Assembly: GCF_033096465.1 (NCBI RefSeq)
Contig: NZ_AP028156.1
Location: forward strand, 2,374,501-2,438,500
Reading direction: 5' to 3'
Origin: Blautia luti
GTDB taxonomy: Bacteria; Bacillota; Clostridia; Lachnospirales; Lachnospiraceae
Length of the DNA: 64,000 nucleotides
Both the position numbers and the translations under genes were made by a program. The notes under the pieces were generated by a model. The model ran no database searches. It had not been told where the DNA came from and saw nothing but the letters and a program-made list of their open reading frames with translations. Position 1 is the first letter of the stretch; each line of letters opens with the position of its first letter. Positions 44,023-52,481 of this stretch are shown here, one piece after another.

Positions 44023-44659
44023 ATCTTAATTCCAATAAGTTACAAGAGCAAATTGCAGATCTTATTTCCAGAAAGGAATCACTAAATAATCAATACGTTT
44101 CCTTTAAGCAAGAAATAAAAGAGTTGGAATTGATACAGCAAAACCTGTCCAAATATCTCAAACAGGATGCTCCTGAAATACAAAGATCTTCTCATAACCA
44201 ACTCCCTTCTTTGTAAAACCATAATAATAGGCAGCGATTTCACTCGCTGCCTAAATTCCCATTAAACCGATATCCTACACCGCGCACCGTTTGTATATAT
44301 AACGGATGACCAGGATCATCTTCTATCTTTTCTCTAATGTTGCAGATATGTCGCATAACCACATTATAATCACCAGAATAGGGTTCATTCCATATGATAT
44401 CATATATTTGTTCTTTGCTAAACACTCTTCCGGGACTTCGCATTAATAAATGCAAAATTTCAAACTCTATAAAAGATAAATCTATTTTTTCCTGCTTTCG
44501 AAATAATTCTCTTTTATCCAACAAAATAACAATATCTCCATAACTCAAATTTGTTTTTGCATTTTCAATTACTTGAAATGCTCTTGCTCCCGTATTGACA
44601 CAGGATATTATATGATTCAGGATTTCTTCCTCACTATCTTCAAATGTCAGTATTAACAT
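44023..44659. repeat. Repeat unit copy 3: relaxase 3' end plus winged-helix gene
   Basis: Matches copy 1 from 30113: the last 64 or so relaxase codons, the hairpin and the winged-helix gene. The relaxase portion is open but joined to the TnpW remnant region, so it is a relic. Confidence 0.9.
44240..44659 (-). CDS. Orphan OmpR-type winged-helix protein, copy 3
   Basis: A 139-residue protein nearly identical to copy 2 (one or two residues differ, e.g. GHPL against GHPV). DNA-binding wing intact, no receiver. The upstream 44660-44869 region has a nested hairpin (AGCCCG-TTATT-CGGGCT inside GCCGG/CCGGC, about 44738-44772) and no gene. Confidence 0.85.
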   Translation of the reverse strand: MLILTFEDSEEEILNHIISCVNTGARAFQVIENAKTNLSYGDIVILLDKRELFRKQEKIDLSFIEFEILHLLMRSPGRVFSKEQIYDIIWNEPYSGDYNVVMRHICNIREKIEDDPGHPLYIQTVRGVGYRFNGNLGSE

Positions 44660-44869
44660 TTTCCCATGTAATCACCTACTTTATTTTTTCTAACAATCAT
44701 TTAATAGATTTCTAATTATCTCTTTAGATGTTCTTATATGCCGGTATAGCCCGTTATTCCGGGCTTTTCCGGCACTTTTCATATCGGAAGAACCTCACAA
44801 ATCTTTTTATTACCCCTTATGTTTTCGCTCTCAAAAGTAGTAAAAGCAGTAGTAAATTCTGCGTACTAC

Positions 44870-46333
44870 TTATGCCGCCTTGGTTTCCTCGGCGCTTTCC
44901 GCCGCAGGCTCCGGCTTGGCCTCTGCGGTGGTTTTTGCCTTGGCTTGCGGCCGTTCCATTTCCTCCTGTGCGGAATGGAAAGTAGCGTGGGCGTAATAGT
45001 TCAGCGTCATTACAATGTTGGCGTGTCCCATGATGTACTGCAATGCCTTGGGGTTCATGCCCGCGTTTGCCATTCTGGTACAGAATGTATGCCGCATGGT
45101 GTGCGGCGTCATCACATCGGGCAGCGGCTCCTTGTGGCACTTGTTGTACTTCTTGGCAAGGCACTTGAACATGGCGTCATAGTTGACGGCGGTTTTGGGC
45201 AGGCCGTCCCGGTTCAGGAACAGGAAGTCCTTATAACCGTCAACCTCAATGCACCTGCCGTCCCTGCGCTTCTTCAACACGCGCTCAAACGCTTCATAGG
45301 CGGCTGCGCTCATAGGCACTTGACGGAATCCGCTTTCTGTTTTTGGCGCTTCGATATAGTAGCCGTCCTCGGTGCTTCTCAAAAGCTGGTGGTCTACATT
45401 CACAAAGCGCTTCTCAAAATTCAGGTCAGCGGGCGTCAGGGCGCAGAGTTCGAAAATACGAAGCCCGGTTTCCAGCAGGATCACCACCTCGTCATAATAC
45501 TTGGCATAGACGGGATCGTTCTGCATGAAGTCCAAAAGCTCGTTTTCCTGTGTAGGGGTAAGCGGCACCTTTGGTACGGTATCGTCGTTGATAACCTCAT
45601 TGATCTGGAAGTCAAAGGGATTCTTGCGGAGGCAGTCATCCTGTACGGCCATATAAAAGATGGCAAGGTCGTTGTTCTCGGTGAGGATAAAGAACGGCAG
45701 AAGCCGGACAGGGGGATTCTTCATCTGGAACATCCCTGCCACCCGCCGCAGCGTATGAAACAGCTCCATTGCTGTGCCGTCCGGCAGTTTCAGATCGCAC
45801 AAGATCAGTTCTATTTCCTTATCCTCAAAAATCCGGCGCTTGGCCTCCCCAATCGAGGGAACCAGAATCAGGTCAAAGCCCTTTTGCAGCATAGCCGCCC
45901 GCAGCACTCCGGCGCTGGTATCTTCTGCATGGACAAAAAGCAGCTTGTGAAAAGTCGGGGCCTTTTCGCCGGATAGCTGCCGGTAGGCATATTCCACCAG
46001 CTTATCTTGCAGCAGCAGTTCTTTCATTTTGTCCATGCACAGCGTCGCGCCCCGACGCTTGGCCTCCTGTTCGTAGTCGTCCCTGTCATGGCAGGATGCC
46101 AGAATAAAGGGCAGCTCCTTGTCTGCCGCCCGTACCTCGTCCAGAAAGTCCATGCCGGAACCGTCCGGCAGGTCGAGATCACAGCAGACCACCAGCGGCA
46201 TTTCCTCTTGGATGGCGGCCCGCGCTTCTTTCAGCGTACAAGCCGTTTTTACCGGGTAGCCCCGGTGCTGTAAGTATTTTTGCAGATACCATGTATAGGT
46301 GTCGCTGTCGTCGATTAGCAGTATCTTTTTCAT
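44870..46333 (-). CDS. Chimera: two receiver domains fused to the catalytic half of a Tn916-type integrase
   Basis: A 487-residue frame. Residues 1-120 are a receiver with IDDSDT and the phosphoacceptor LDLPDGSG; about 130-222 form a second, incomplete receiver (LFVHAEDT, CDLKLPDGTAM, ending at FFILTENNDLA). From residue about 225 the sequence is integrase: FYMAVQDDCLRKNPFDFQ, TGLRIFELCAL, HTMRHTFC, MGHANIVMTLNYYAH, so R, H-x-x-R, H and Y are kept while arm- and core-binding domains are gone. The join is near 45658. Its promoter carries the regulon box of the ABC cluster. It may be an accident of recombination, or a gene with new use; without the DNA-clamping domain, recombination is doubtful. 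Confidence 0.85.
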   Translation of the reverse strand: MKKILLIDDSDTYTWYLQKYLQHRGYPVKTACTLKEARAAIQEEMPLVVCCDLDLPDGSGMDFLDEVRAADKELPFILASCHDRDDYEQEAKRRGATLCMDKMKELLLQDKLVEYAYRQLSGEKAPTFHKLLFVHAEDTSAGVLRAAMLQKGFDLILVPSIGEAKRRIFEDKEIELILCDLKLPDGTAMELFHTLRRVAGMFQMKNPPVRLLPFFILTENNDLAIFYMAVQDDCLRKNPFDFQINEVINDDTVPKVPLTPTQENELLDFMQNDPVYAKYYDEVVILLETGLRIFELCALTPADLNFEKRFVNVDHQLLRSTEDGYYIEAPKTESGFRQVPMSAAAYEAFERVLKKRRDGRCIEVDGYKDFLFLNRDGLPKTAVNYDAMFKCLAKKYNKCHKEPLPDVMTPHTMRHTFCTRMANAGMNPKALQYIMGHANIVMTLNYYAHATFHSAQEEMERPQAKAKTTAEAKPEPAAESAEETKAA

Positions 46334-46376
46334 GTGTCCTCACCCCCAATATTGATTTACCACAAGCATAAACTAC

Positions 46377-46393
46377 AAATGTTACACAAATGT
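46377..46393 (-). promoter_or_regulatory. Regulon box and promoter of the receiver-integrase gene
   Basis: AAATGT at 46377-46382 and 46388-46393 (11-bp period). On the minus strand the box ends 6 bp before TATGCT, as in the four other promoters of the cluster. A related CGGACATTT half lies at 46445-46453. Confidence 0.7.
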
Positions 46394-46482
46394 CCGAGGT
46401 GCCTTTGATTTCGACAAAAAAACAGGCTGAATTGTTACAAAGCTCGGACATTTCAAAAATTTTTTGAGAAATGGCGAAAAAA

Positions 46483-46506
46483 GCGGGGCAGCACACGCCG
46501 CCCCGC
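46483..46506 (-). terminator. Terminator after permease 1
   Basis: GCGGGGCAGC (46483-46492) pairs with GCCGCCCCGC (46497-46506); T6 follows on the minus strand. Almost identical to the hairpin at 49740-49763. Confidence 0.9.
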
Positions 46507-46519
46507 CGATCCCATACGG

Positions 46520-48898
46520 TTATTCCATTGCCCGCATTTGTTCAATCAGAGATTGTTTTTTCTGTCTGCGGATTGTCCATACAGACAAGATCAGCTCCAT
46601 TCCGAACAATACCAGAATGAACAGCCCCATTTCCAAAACCGGGAATTGATAAGGCACTACATTTCCGGCAAAAGCACCTACACTCATTTTTCTGCAAGCA
46701 AAGATGGAAGCCGGAAGCCCAACGATCAGCGTTGCAAATGTTGCAAAGAGCGCATAGCACAGCCCCTCACAGATGTTCATTTTACATAGCTGTTTTTGTG
46801 TTAGGCCGATAGAACGCAGAATACTGTTTTCCTGCTTTCGGGCTATCTGGTTAGAGAGTGTCGTATTGATAAGGTTGATAACGCCAAAGAGAAATACCAG
46901 CCATGAAAGTACCTCCATACTGCCAAACGCAAAAGAATTTGTCATTTCTTCATATCCAATCACTGTATTGATTTCATCTAAGGCAATATTACTATGGCTG
47001 GCAACAATATTTTTCAATTCAGCTCCCACATAGTCCGCTTTTTGCGGGTCATTTACAATGCTCCATGAATAGTCAAAAGAGGTGATTTCCGGGTGCAGTT
47101 CGTGGAACAATGCTTCTGGTGCAAAAAGAGTTGCCCCATCTAAGTGCATCCTGCCATGTCCTGAATATACCTTTGCAGGAGCGTATAACCCCGATATGGT
47201 AACAGAAACGGATGGTTGTTCTTCTCCCAAAGAAATCTCAACCGTTGAACCAACACCCATATCCTCATTCTGCTTTAGCACATTATAGTCAATTACAATA
47301 CTACGGGAATCTGTTGGCATGGTTCCCTCTGTCAGAGCCGCTTCAACTGCCGCATAATTCTGGTCGGTCAGCATATCGCACATACCACCAGCTTGATGAA
47401 TCTCTGTTTTATAAGTTGCATGGAGAGATTGCCTGCTTGGAATTATATCTGTAACGCCATCAATAGATAAGATTTCCTGCTTTAATTCCTCATTCAATGG
47501 ATTTCCCGCTGCCATAACCTTTTCTTCTGTCATTTCAGAATCCAAATAAATTTTATAGTCGCCGTCTGGGAAAAACTGTCTTGCAAGCGCCTCTGGTGAG
47601 CGCAGCAAAACAATGGAGGATACCACAAGCAGGATAATTCCGCCCAAACTCAATGAGGCTACAATAGCAACGGTCTTTTTTCGGTCACGCCTAAAATTTG
47701 CAATTCCCATTGAAACAGGATTGAGCTTGATATTCTTTTTCCGGCTGCGGATGTCCTTTTGCGCCGGGGTAAAACGGACGGCTTCAATGGGGGAAATCCC
47801 TGCCGCAATTTTCACCGGCTTACGGATGGAAACAGATACCATGATCCAACTGCTTATAAGCGTTAAAATAACCGTTGCCACATAGGAAACAGCGTTAAAA
47901 CCCTTGGAAAACAGGAGGGAACCGCCGCATACGCCCAGCACTGTGCCAATCAGAATCCCGATACTGCCGAGTTTGCGTCCCTCGTTCTTTACAATCCGCT
48001 TGATTTGCTTTGGTGTCGCACCAATCGTCCGAAGCTGCCCGTAGCTTTGGATTTTGTCATTGATGGAAATACGGAAAATACTTTGAATTACGATATAGCC
48101 GCCGATCAGAACAATGGCAATCACGCTAGCCATCAGTGCAAAATCAAAGGATTTAGAAGCATAGGCAAAATACTTGCTGTTCATTTTGGGCATAGGAAGC
48201 TGATATTCCTCCGCAATCTCCCTGCAATAAGAGGTCATCAGTTCTTCGCCCAACTGGTCGCTGTTTTTGAAATGGACATAGGCGCGATAGCCAGTCGGGT
48301 CAAACCCTTTCCATTCTGTCAGGGCAGCGTTGGAAAGAATGATAGCGCAGGTATTCGCTTCTTTTTCATTTACGCTGTCCATAATGCCGGTAACGACATA
48401 ATCACCATGAAAACTCTCTGTATCTAAGGTCACAGTGTCCCCAATTTTGGCATTGTTTCCATAGGTGGAAAGAAAGTATTCGCTTACGACAACTTCATTT
48501 GCTTTTTCAGGAACCCTCCCCTCTAACAACTCCATCTGCGCCTTGGTAATCTCCATCATTTGCGCGTCGCAATACACATAAGACGCATGATAGCCCTGTT
48601 CCGAAAGTTCCTCACCCAGCATATAGTAGCCGCCTACGCGCTCAAACTCCGGCAGTCCTTTCAGGGTTTCAATGTCGTTTTCCTCCACGCCCAGCCAGAC
48701 CGCCTCATAAGTATCGACAACCTGATTGCGTTGCATTTGTGTCAGGGAGGTAGACACAATTCCCGTAAAGCAGATTAGAAACGCCGCCAGTGCAACGGCA
48801 ATCACCACCATCAGATTCCGGCGCTTCTCGCTTTGCAAACTTTTCTTTGCCAGCTTCTTTGTAATGGCGCTGGTATCATTCTCAAAAGGCCATGTCAT
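46520..48898 (-). CDS. FtsX-type ABC permease 1 (full length)
   Basis: A 792-residue membrane protein: N-terminal helix (about 30-50), a large extracellular MacB-like domain, three helices with the FtsX motif QLRTIGATPKQIKRIVKNE near 285, a second extracellular domain and a last three-helix FtsX block with ILRSIGLTQKQL near 705. It ends SLIEQMRAME. The family moves antimicrobial peptides or lipids, or signals, rather than classic import. AAGGAGG precedes ATG 48898; 14 bp separate it from its ATPase. Confidence 0.88.
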   Translation of the reverse strand: MTWPFENDTSAITKKLAKKSLQSEKRRNLMVVIAVALAAFLICFTGIVSTSLTQMQRNQVVDTYEAVWLGVEENDIETLKGLPEFERVGGYYMLGEELSEQGYHASYVYCDAQMMEITKAQMELLEGRVPEKANEVVVSEYFLSTYGNNAKIGDTVTLDTESFHGDYVVTGIMDSVNEKEANTCAIILSNAALTEWKGFDPTGYRAYVHFKNSDQLGEELMTSYCREIAEEYQLPMPKMNSKYFAYASKSFDFALMASVIAIVLIGGYIVIQSIFRISINDKIQSYGQLRTIGATPKQIKRIVKNEGRKLGSIGILIGTVLGVCGGSLLFSKGFNAVSYVATVILTLISSWIMVSVSIRKPVKIAAGISPIEAVRFTPAQKDIRSRKKNIKLNPVSMGIANFRRDRKKTVAIVASLSLGGIILLVVSSIVLLRSPEALARQFFPDGDYKIYLDSEMTEEKVMAAGNPLNEELKQEILSIDGVTDIIPSRQSLHATYKTEIHQAGGMCDMLTDQNYAAVEAALTEGTMPTDSRSIVIDYNVLKQNEDMGVGSTVEISLGEEQPSVSVTISGLYAPAKVYSGHGRMHLDGATLFAPEALFHELHPEITSFDYSWSIVNDPQKADYVGAELKNIVASHSNIALDEINTVIGYEEMTNSFAFGSMEVLSWLVFLFGVINLINTTLSNQIARKQENSILRSIGLTQKQLCKMNICEGLCYALFATFATLIVGLPASIFACRKMSVGAFAGNVVPYQFPVLEMGLFILVLFGMELILSVWTIRRQKKQSLIEQMRAME

Positions 48899-48912
48899 AG
48901 CCTGCCACCTCC

Positions 48913-49578
48913 TTACTCCACAATCTTGCCGTCCTCAATGCGGACAATCCGATCTGCAAGGCGGGCAATGTCGTTGTTGTGGGTAATCATCACAACAGTT
49001 TGCCGGAACTCGGCGCTGGTACGCTTGATAAGCCCCAGAACCTCGGCGCTGGTCTTGCTGTCAAGGTTGCCGGTCGGCTCGTCGGCCAGCACAATAGCCG
49101 GTTTGGTAATCAGGGCGCGGGCAATCGCCACACGCTGCTGCTGTCCGCCGGAAAGATTGTTCGGCATATTTTTCAGCTTATCTTCCAGCCCCAGCAGGTG
49201 AACGATTTCATCCAAAAACTTCTGATCCACCGTGTCCCCGTCCAGTTCCACCGGCAGGACGATGTTCTCATACACATTCAGGATAGGAACAAGGTTATAG
49301 TTCTGGAAGATAAAGCCGATGTTGCGGCGGCGGAAGATGGTAAGCTGTTCGTCGTTCATTTTCGACAGTTCTTTGTCCCGGACAATCACATTGCCAGAAG
49401 TAGGGGTGTCCAGCCCGCCCATCATGTGAAGCAGGGTGGACTTGCCGCTGCCGGAGGTTCCCACAACGGCCACAAATTCGCCGTCATTTACAGAGAAGTT
49501 CACGCCGTCAAGGGCGCGGGTGATATTCGGCTTTGTGCCGTAATACTTTTTCAGATCAATCGTCTGCAAAACGCTCAT
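48913..49578 (-). CDS. ABC ATPase 1 (LolD/MacB type)
   Basis: A 221-residue ATPase: Walker A GTSGSGKST near residue 40, signature LSGGQQQRVAIARAL near 142, Walker B VLADEPTGNLD near 165, H-loop MITHNN. It differs from ATPase 2 at only about three residues, so the two are recent duplicates. The start is ATG 49578 after AAAGGAG (8 bp); the frame upstream, open through the promoter, is not coding. Confidence 0.92.
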   Translation of the reverse strand: MSVLQTIDLKKYYGTKPNITRALDGVNFSVNDGEFVAVVGTSGSGKSTLLHMMGGLDTPTSGNVIVRDKELSKMNDEQLTIFRRRNIGFIFQNYNLVPILNVYENIVLPVELDGDTVDQKFLDEIVHLLGLEDKLKNMPNNLSGGQQQRVAIARALITKPAIVLADEPTGNLDSKTSAEVLGLIKRTSAEFRQTVVMITHNNDIARLADRIVRIEDGKIVE

Positions 49579-49632
49579 ACTCAAAACTCCTTTCAAGGCT
49601 TTCTGCCTGTTGATAAGGTCATTGTAAAACCC

Positions 49633-49649
49633 AAATGTCCGCGAAATGT
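49633..49649 (-). promoter_or_regulatory. Regulon box and promoter of ATPase 1-permease 1
   Basis: AAATGT at 49633-49638 and 49644-49649; 6 bp further on the minus strand is TACAAT (-10). An inverted companion box (AAATGTTACAGCGCTCGGACATTT) lies at about 49686-49709. The block is copied almost unchanged at 52397 and 54558. Confidence 0.75.
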
Positions 49650-49739
49650 TACAGCGGCCCAAAAATTTCATTGAAAATCGGGGTGAAATGTTACAGCGCT
49701 CGGACATTTCAAAAATTTTTTTGAGAAATGGCGAAAAAA

Positions 49740-49763
49740 GCGGGGCAGCACTCGCCGCCCCGC
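49740..49763 (-). terminator. Terminator downstream of permease 2
   Basis: GCGGGGCAGC pairs with GCCGCCCCGC over ACTC, then T6 on the minus strand. Confidence 0.9.
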
Positions 49764-49776
49764 CGATTCCATACGA

Positions 49777-49815
49777 TTATACTGTCACTTTGATTTGTTC
49801 AACAAGAGATTTCAT
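49777..49815 (-). pseudogene. Twelve-codon relic of a replaced permease
   Basis: The frame MKSLVEQIKVTV with a TAA stop lies between the permease 2 stop and the terminator. It aligns with the last residues of permease 1 (SLIEQMRAME) and has the same distance to the same hairpin. So the 3' end of an older permease stayed behind when permease 2 replaced it. Confidence 0.65.
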
Positions 49816-49841
49816 TTTAACGAAACTTTAGTTACATTGAT

Positions 49842-51662
49842 TCACTCAATCGCTTTAATACGCTCTACTACAGACTGCTTCGCTAAAATGTGTCTTTGAT
49901 ACACTGTTACTACTATATGAACCACAAAAACAAGCACGAAATACAGGAGTAGAAACGGCCACGGGAAGCGATAGGAAATATAGGATAATCCGGGTATTTC
50001 TGCGATCTTGTTGCATAAAAGGAACCCCAGCGGTATGCCTACCACACAACTCCCTATTAAACTACCAAAAAAATAAATCCTGTTTTCTGCACTCTGTGTT
50101 TGATAAATTTGTACTTTCGTCATACCAGCGGCCTCTAACAGCGCATAGTCATGGCGGCGTATAACGGTGTTTGTAATGCAAGTATTAAGCAAATTGACAA
50201 AAGCAAACAAACATATCAACACTATCACTGCTGTAACAACAATTTTGGCGTTATAAAAATACGCCTGATATTCAGATAAATCATCCGCAAATATGGAAGT
50301 ATTTATACGGTTATCCGAAGCCACCAGTGCCTTAATTTCCTCAACAGCCTGTTTCGTTTGCATATCTTCAGTACAAATGTACCATGCCAGATCACAATTT
50401 ATTTCTGCTAAAAAGTCCAGATATTCAGGAGTCGTATAGAATACGCTACCTTTGTCCTTATTTTCGATGAAACCACATACTGAAAAATCAATTTCTTTTG
50501 TAGACATTCCCGTATTTACTGATGCGGAAAAATGATCTCCCAAACTCAGGGAAAGACCTGTTTTTTCATAGTAAGGAGAGGCACGATTTATCACAATCGG
50601 AATAGTGCTGTTTGTATTTGGAGAATAAGGCATATCACCCTCAACCAGTTGGGTTTCAAAACTGGTTGTGCCGACAATACTATTGATGGATAGTTCATAT
50701 CTATTCTCAGGTTGACCGGGAACGACGATCTCACAATCTAATTTTTTGGATGGATAAATTTCTGTTACACCAGAGATATTTTCAATCTGCGCTTTCAATT
50801 CCTCCGTAAAAGGACTATCTTTCATCAGTTCAAGAGTAGCGTTTTCGGCAGCTGTTGAGTTCAGTTTAAGATAAATGCTGCTGTTTTCATAATACGGTTG
50901 CCGGACAAGCTCTTTTATATCAATAGCCGAAACTACCGAAAAGACTACAAATACAAGGACTCCGCTCAACACAAGGGATAGCAGCGTATAAAATGCCTTT
51001 TTACGGTTACTGAAAAAGTATTTTTTTGCCAAACCATTAGGATTGATACGACTGCTTTTTTTGAAAATTTTAGCTGATTTTATTTCCTCTGTCCTCAATG
51101 CCGCCATAGGGGATAAAGACGCAGCCAGTTTTGCCGGTGTACGGAATGACCAAAAAACAATGAACCATACAAAAGCACCGGAAAGCAATGTGCAGGCCAC
51201 ACTGGGCACCAAATATAATTTCAAGGGTAATACACAATTAAAAAGAAAACCCAATAGCAAACCGCCTAAAATATACTTCCAAGATAACTGTTTTCGCTCG
51301 TTATGAATGACTGCTTTGATCTGTCGGTAGGTCGCTCCCACAGTCCTCAACTGTGCAAATTCTCGTGTGCGCTGTAATATGGAAATATACATGATATTTT
51401 TAATAGCGATTCCTGCTGTGAGTAGCAGAACAATAGCAATCCCCAAAATTACACTAAGTATTTCCTGTGTGTTATCGACACGAGAGATTATCTGTGTATC
51501 TATTGTGGCATTACAAAGTAAGATAGTCGAAAATGCTAACAATAGAGAGGCAATAAACATGATAATCCCTGCGAGGAAATTTCGTTGTTTATTTGCGGAT
51601 AGACTTTGCGTCGCTAATTTTTTCTCCACTTTGTGAGTATCATTTTCAAAAGGCCATGTCAT
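49842..51662 (-). CDS. FtsX-type ABC permease 2
   Basis: A 606-residue permease. The start MTWPFENDTHKVEKKLATQS is shared with permeases 1 and 3; the first extracellular domain is almost missing (two helices at about 30-50 and 66-90 follow closely). FtsX motifs QLRTVGATYRQIKAVIHNE near 125 and LLEAAGMTKVQIYQ near 530; it ends VVERIKAIE. Visibly lower in G+C than its ATPase gene, a sign of separate origin. 14 bp behind ATPase 2. Confidence 0.85.
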   Translation of the reverse strand: MTWPFENDTHKVEKKLATQSLSANKQRNFLAGIIMFIASLLLAFSTILLCNATIDTQIISRVDNTQEILSVILGIAIVLLLTAGIAIKNIMYISILQRTREFAQLRTVGATYRQIKAVIHNERKQLSWKYILGGLLLGFLFNCVLPLKLYLVPSVACTLLSGAFVWFIVFWSFRTPAKLAASLSPMAALRTEEIKSAKIFKKSSRINPNGLAKKYFFSNRKKAFYTLLSLVLSGVLVFVVFSVVSAIDIKELVRQPYYENSSIYLKLNSTAAENATLELMKDSPFTEELKAQIENISGVTEIYPSKKLDCEIVVPGQPENRYELSINSIVGTTSFETQLVEGDMPYSPNTNSTIPIVINRASPYYEKTGLSLSLGDHFSASVNTGMSTKEIDFSVCGFIENKDKGSVFYTTPEYLDFLAEINCDLAWYICTEDMQTKQAVEEIKALVASDNRINTSIFADDLSEYQAYFYNAKIVVTAVIVLICLFAFVNLLNTCITNTVIRRHDYALLEAAGMTKVQIYQTQSAENRIYFFGSLIGSCVVGIPLGFLLCNKIAEIPGLSYISYRFPWPFLLLYFVLVFVVHIVVTVYQRHILAKQSVVERIKAIE

Positions 51663-51676
51663 AGCCTGCCACCTCC

Positions 51677-52342
51677 TTACTCCACAATCTTTCCGTCCTC
51701 AATGCGGACAATCCGATCTGCAAGGCGGGCAATGTCGTCATTGTGCGTAATCATCACAACAGTTTGCCGGAACTCTGCACTGGTGCGCTTGATAAGCTCC
51801 AGCACCTCGGCGCTGGTCTTGCTGTCAAGGTTGCCGGTCGGCTCGTCGGCCAGCACAATAGCCGGTTTGGTAATCAAGGCGCGGGCGATAGCCACACGCT
51901 GCTGCTGTCCGCCGGAAAGATTGTTCGGCATGTTTTTCAGTTTATCTTCCAGCCCCAGCAGATGAACGATCTCGTCCAAAAACTTCTGATCCACCGTGTC
52001 CCCGTCCAGCTCCACCGGCAGGACGATGTTCTCATACACATTCAGGATCGGAACAAGGTTATAGTTCTGGAAGATAAAGCCGATGTTGCGGCGGCGGAAG
52101 ATGGTGAGCTGTTCGTCGTTCATTTTCGACAGCTCTTTGTCCCGGACAATCACGGTTCCGCTGGTGGGAGTGTCCAGCCCGCCCATCATGTGAAGCAGGG
52201 TGGACTTGCCGCTGCCGGAGGTTCCCACAACGGCCACAAACTCACCGTCATTTACGGAGAAGTTCACGCCGTCAAGGGCGCGGGTGATATTCGGCTTTGT
52301 GCCGTAATACTTTTTCAGATCAATCGTCTGCAAAACGCTCAT
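51677..52342 (-). CDS. ABC ATPase 2 (LolD/MacB type)
   Basis: A 221-residue near-copy of ATPase 1 (SGTVIV for SGNVIV, VLELIK for VLGLIK, THNDD for THNND). All nucleotide-binding motifs are intact. Same start context (AAAGGAG, ATG 52342). It pairs with permease 2 and possibly also serves permease 3, which has no own ATPase. Confidence 0.92.
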   Translation of the reverse strand: MSVLQTIDLKKYYGTKPNITRALDGVNFSVNDGEFVAVVGTSGSGKSTLLHMMGGLDTPTSGTVIVRDKELSKMNDEQLTIFRRRNIGFIFQNYNLVPILNVYENIVLPVELDGDTVDQKFLDEIVHLLGLEDKLKNMPNNLSGGQQQRVAIARALITKPAIVLADEPTGNLDSKTSAEVLELIKRTSAEFRQTVVMITHNDDIARLADRIVRIEDGKIVE

Positions 52343-52396
52343 ACTCAAAACTCCTTTCAAGGCTTTCTGCCTGTTGATAAGGTCATTGTAAAACCC

Positions 52397-52413
52397 AAAT
52401 GTCCGCGAAATGT
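52397..52413 (-). promoter_or_regulatory. Regulon box and promoter of ATPase 2-permease 2
   Basis: AAATGT at 52397-52402 and 52408-52413, then TACAAT 6 bp on in the minus direction; companion inverted site near 52450-52472. Confidence 0.75.
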
Positions 52414-52481
52414 TACAGCGGCCAAAAAATTTCATCGAAAATCGGGGTGAAATGTTACAACGCTCGGACATTTCAAAATTA

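Noticed and set aside
43803..44216. Plus-strand reading frame of 137 codons as a gene
   Set aside because: It joins the TnpW/oriT remnant region, read antisense, to the relaxase tail of repeat copy 3. It has no ribosome site and is a by-product of the fusion.
44819..45976. Long plus-strand reading frame of 385 codons
   Set aside because: It is the antisense of the receiver-integrase gene, whose motifs are clear on the minus strand.
49579..49707. Forty-three-codon N-terminal extension of ATPase 1 (likewise at ATPase 2 and permease 3)
   Set aside because: The extension runs through the promoter box and -10, lacks a ribosome site and repeats only because the promoter block is repeated; the real starts have AAAGGAG or GGAGG sites.
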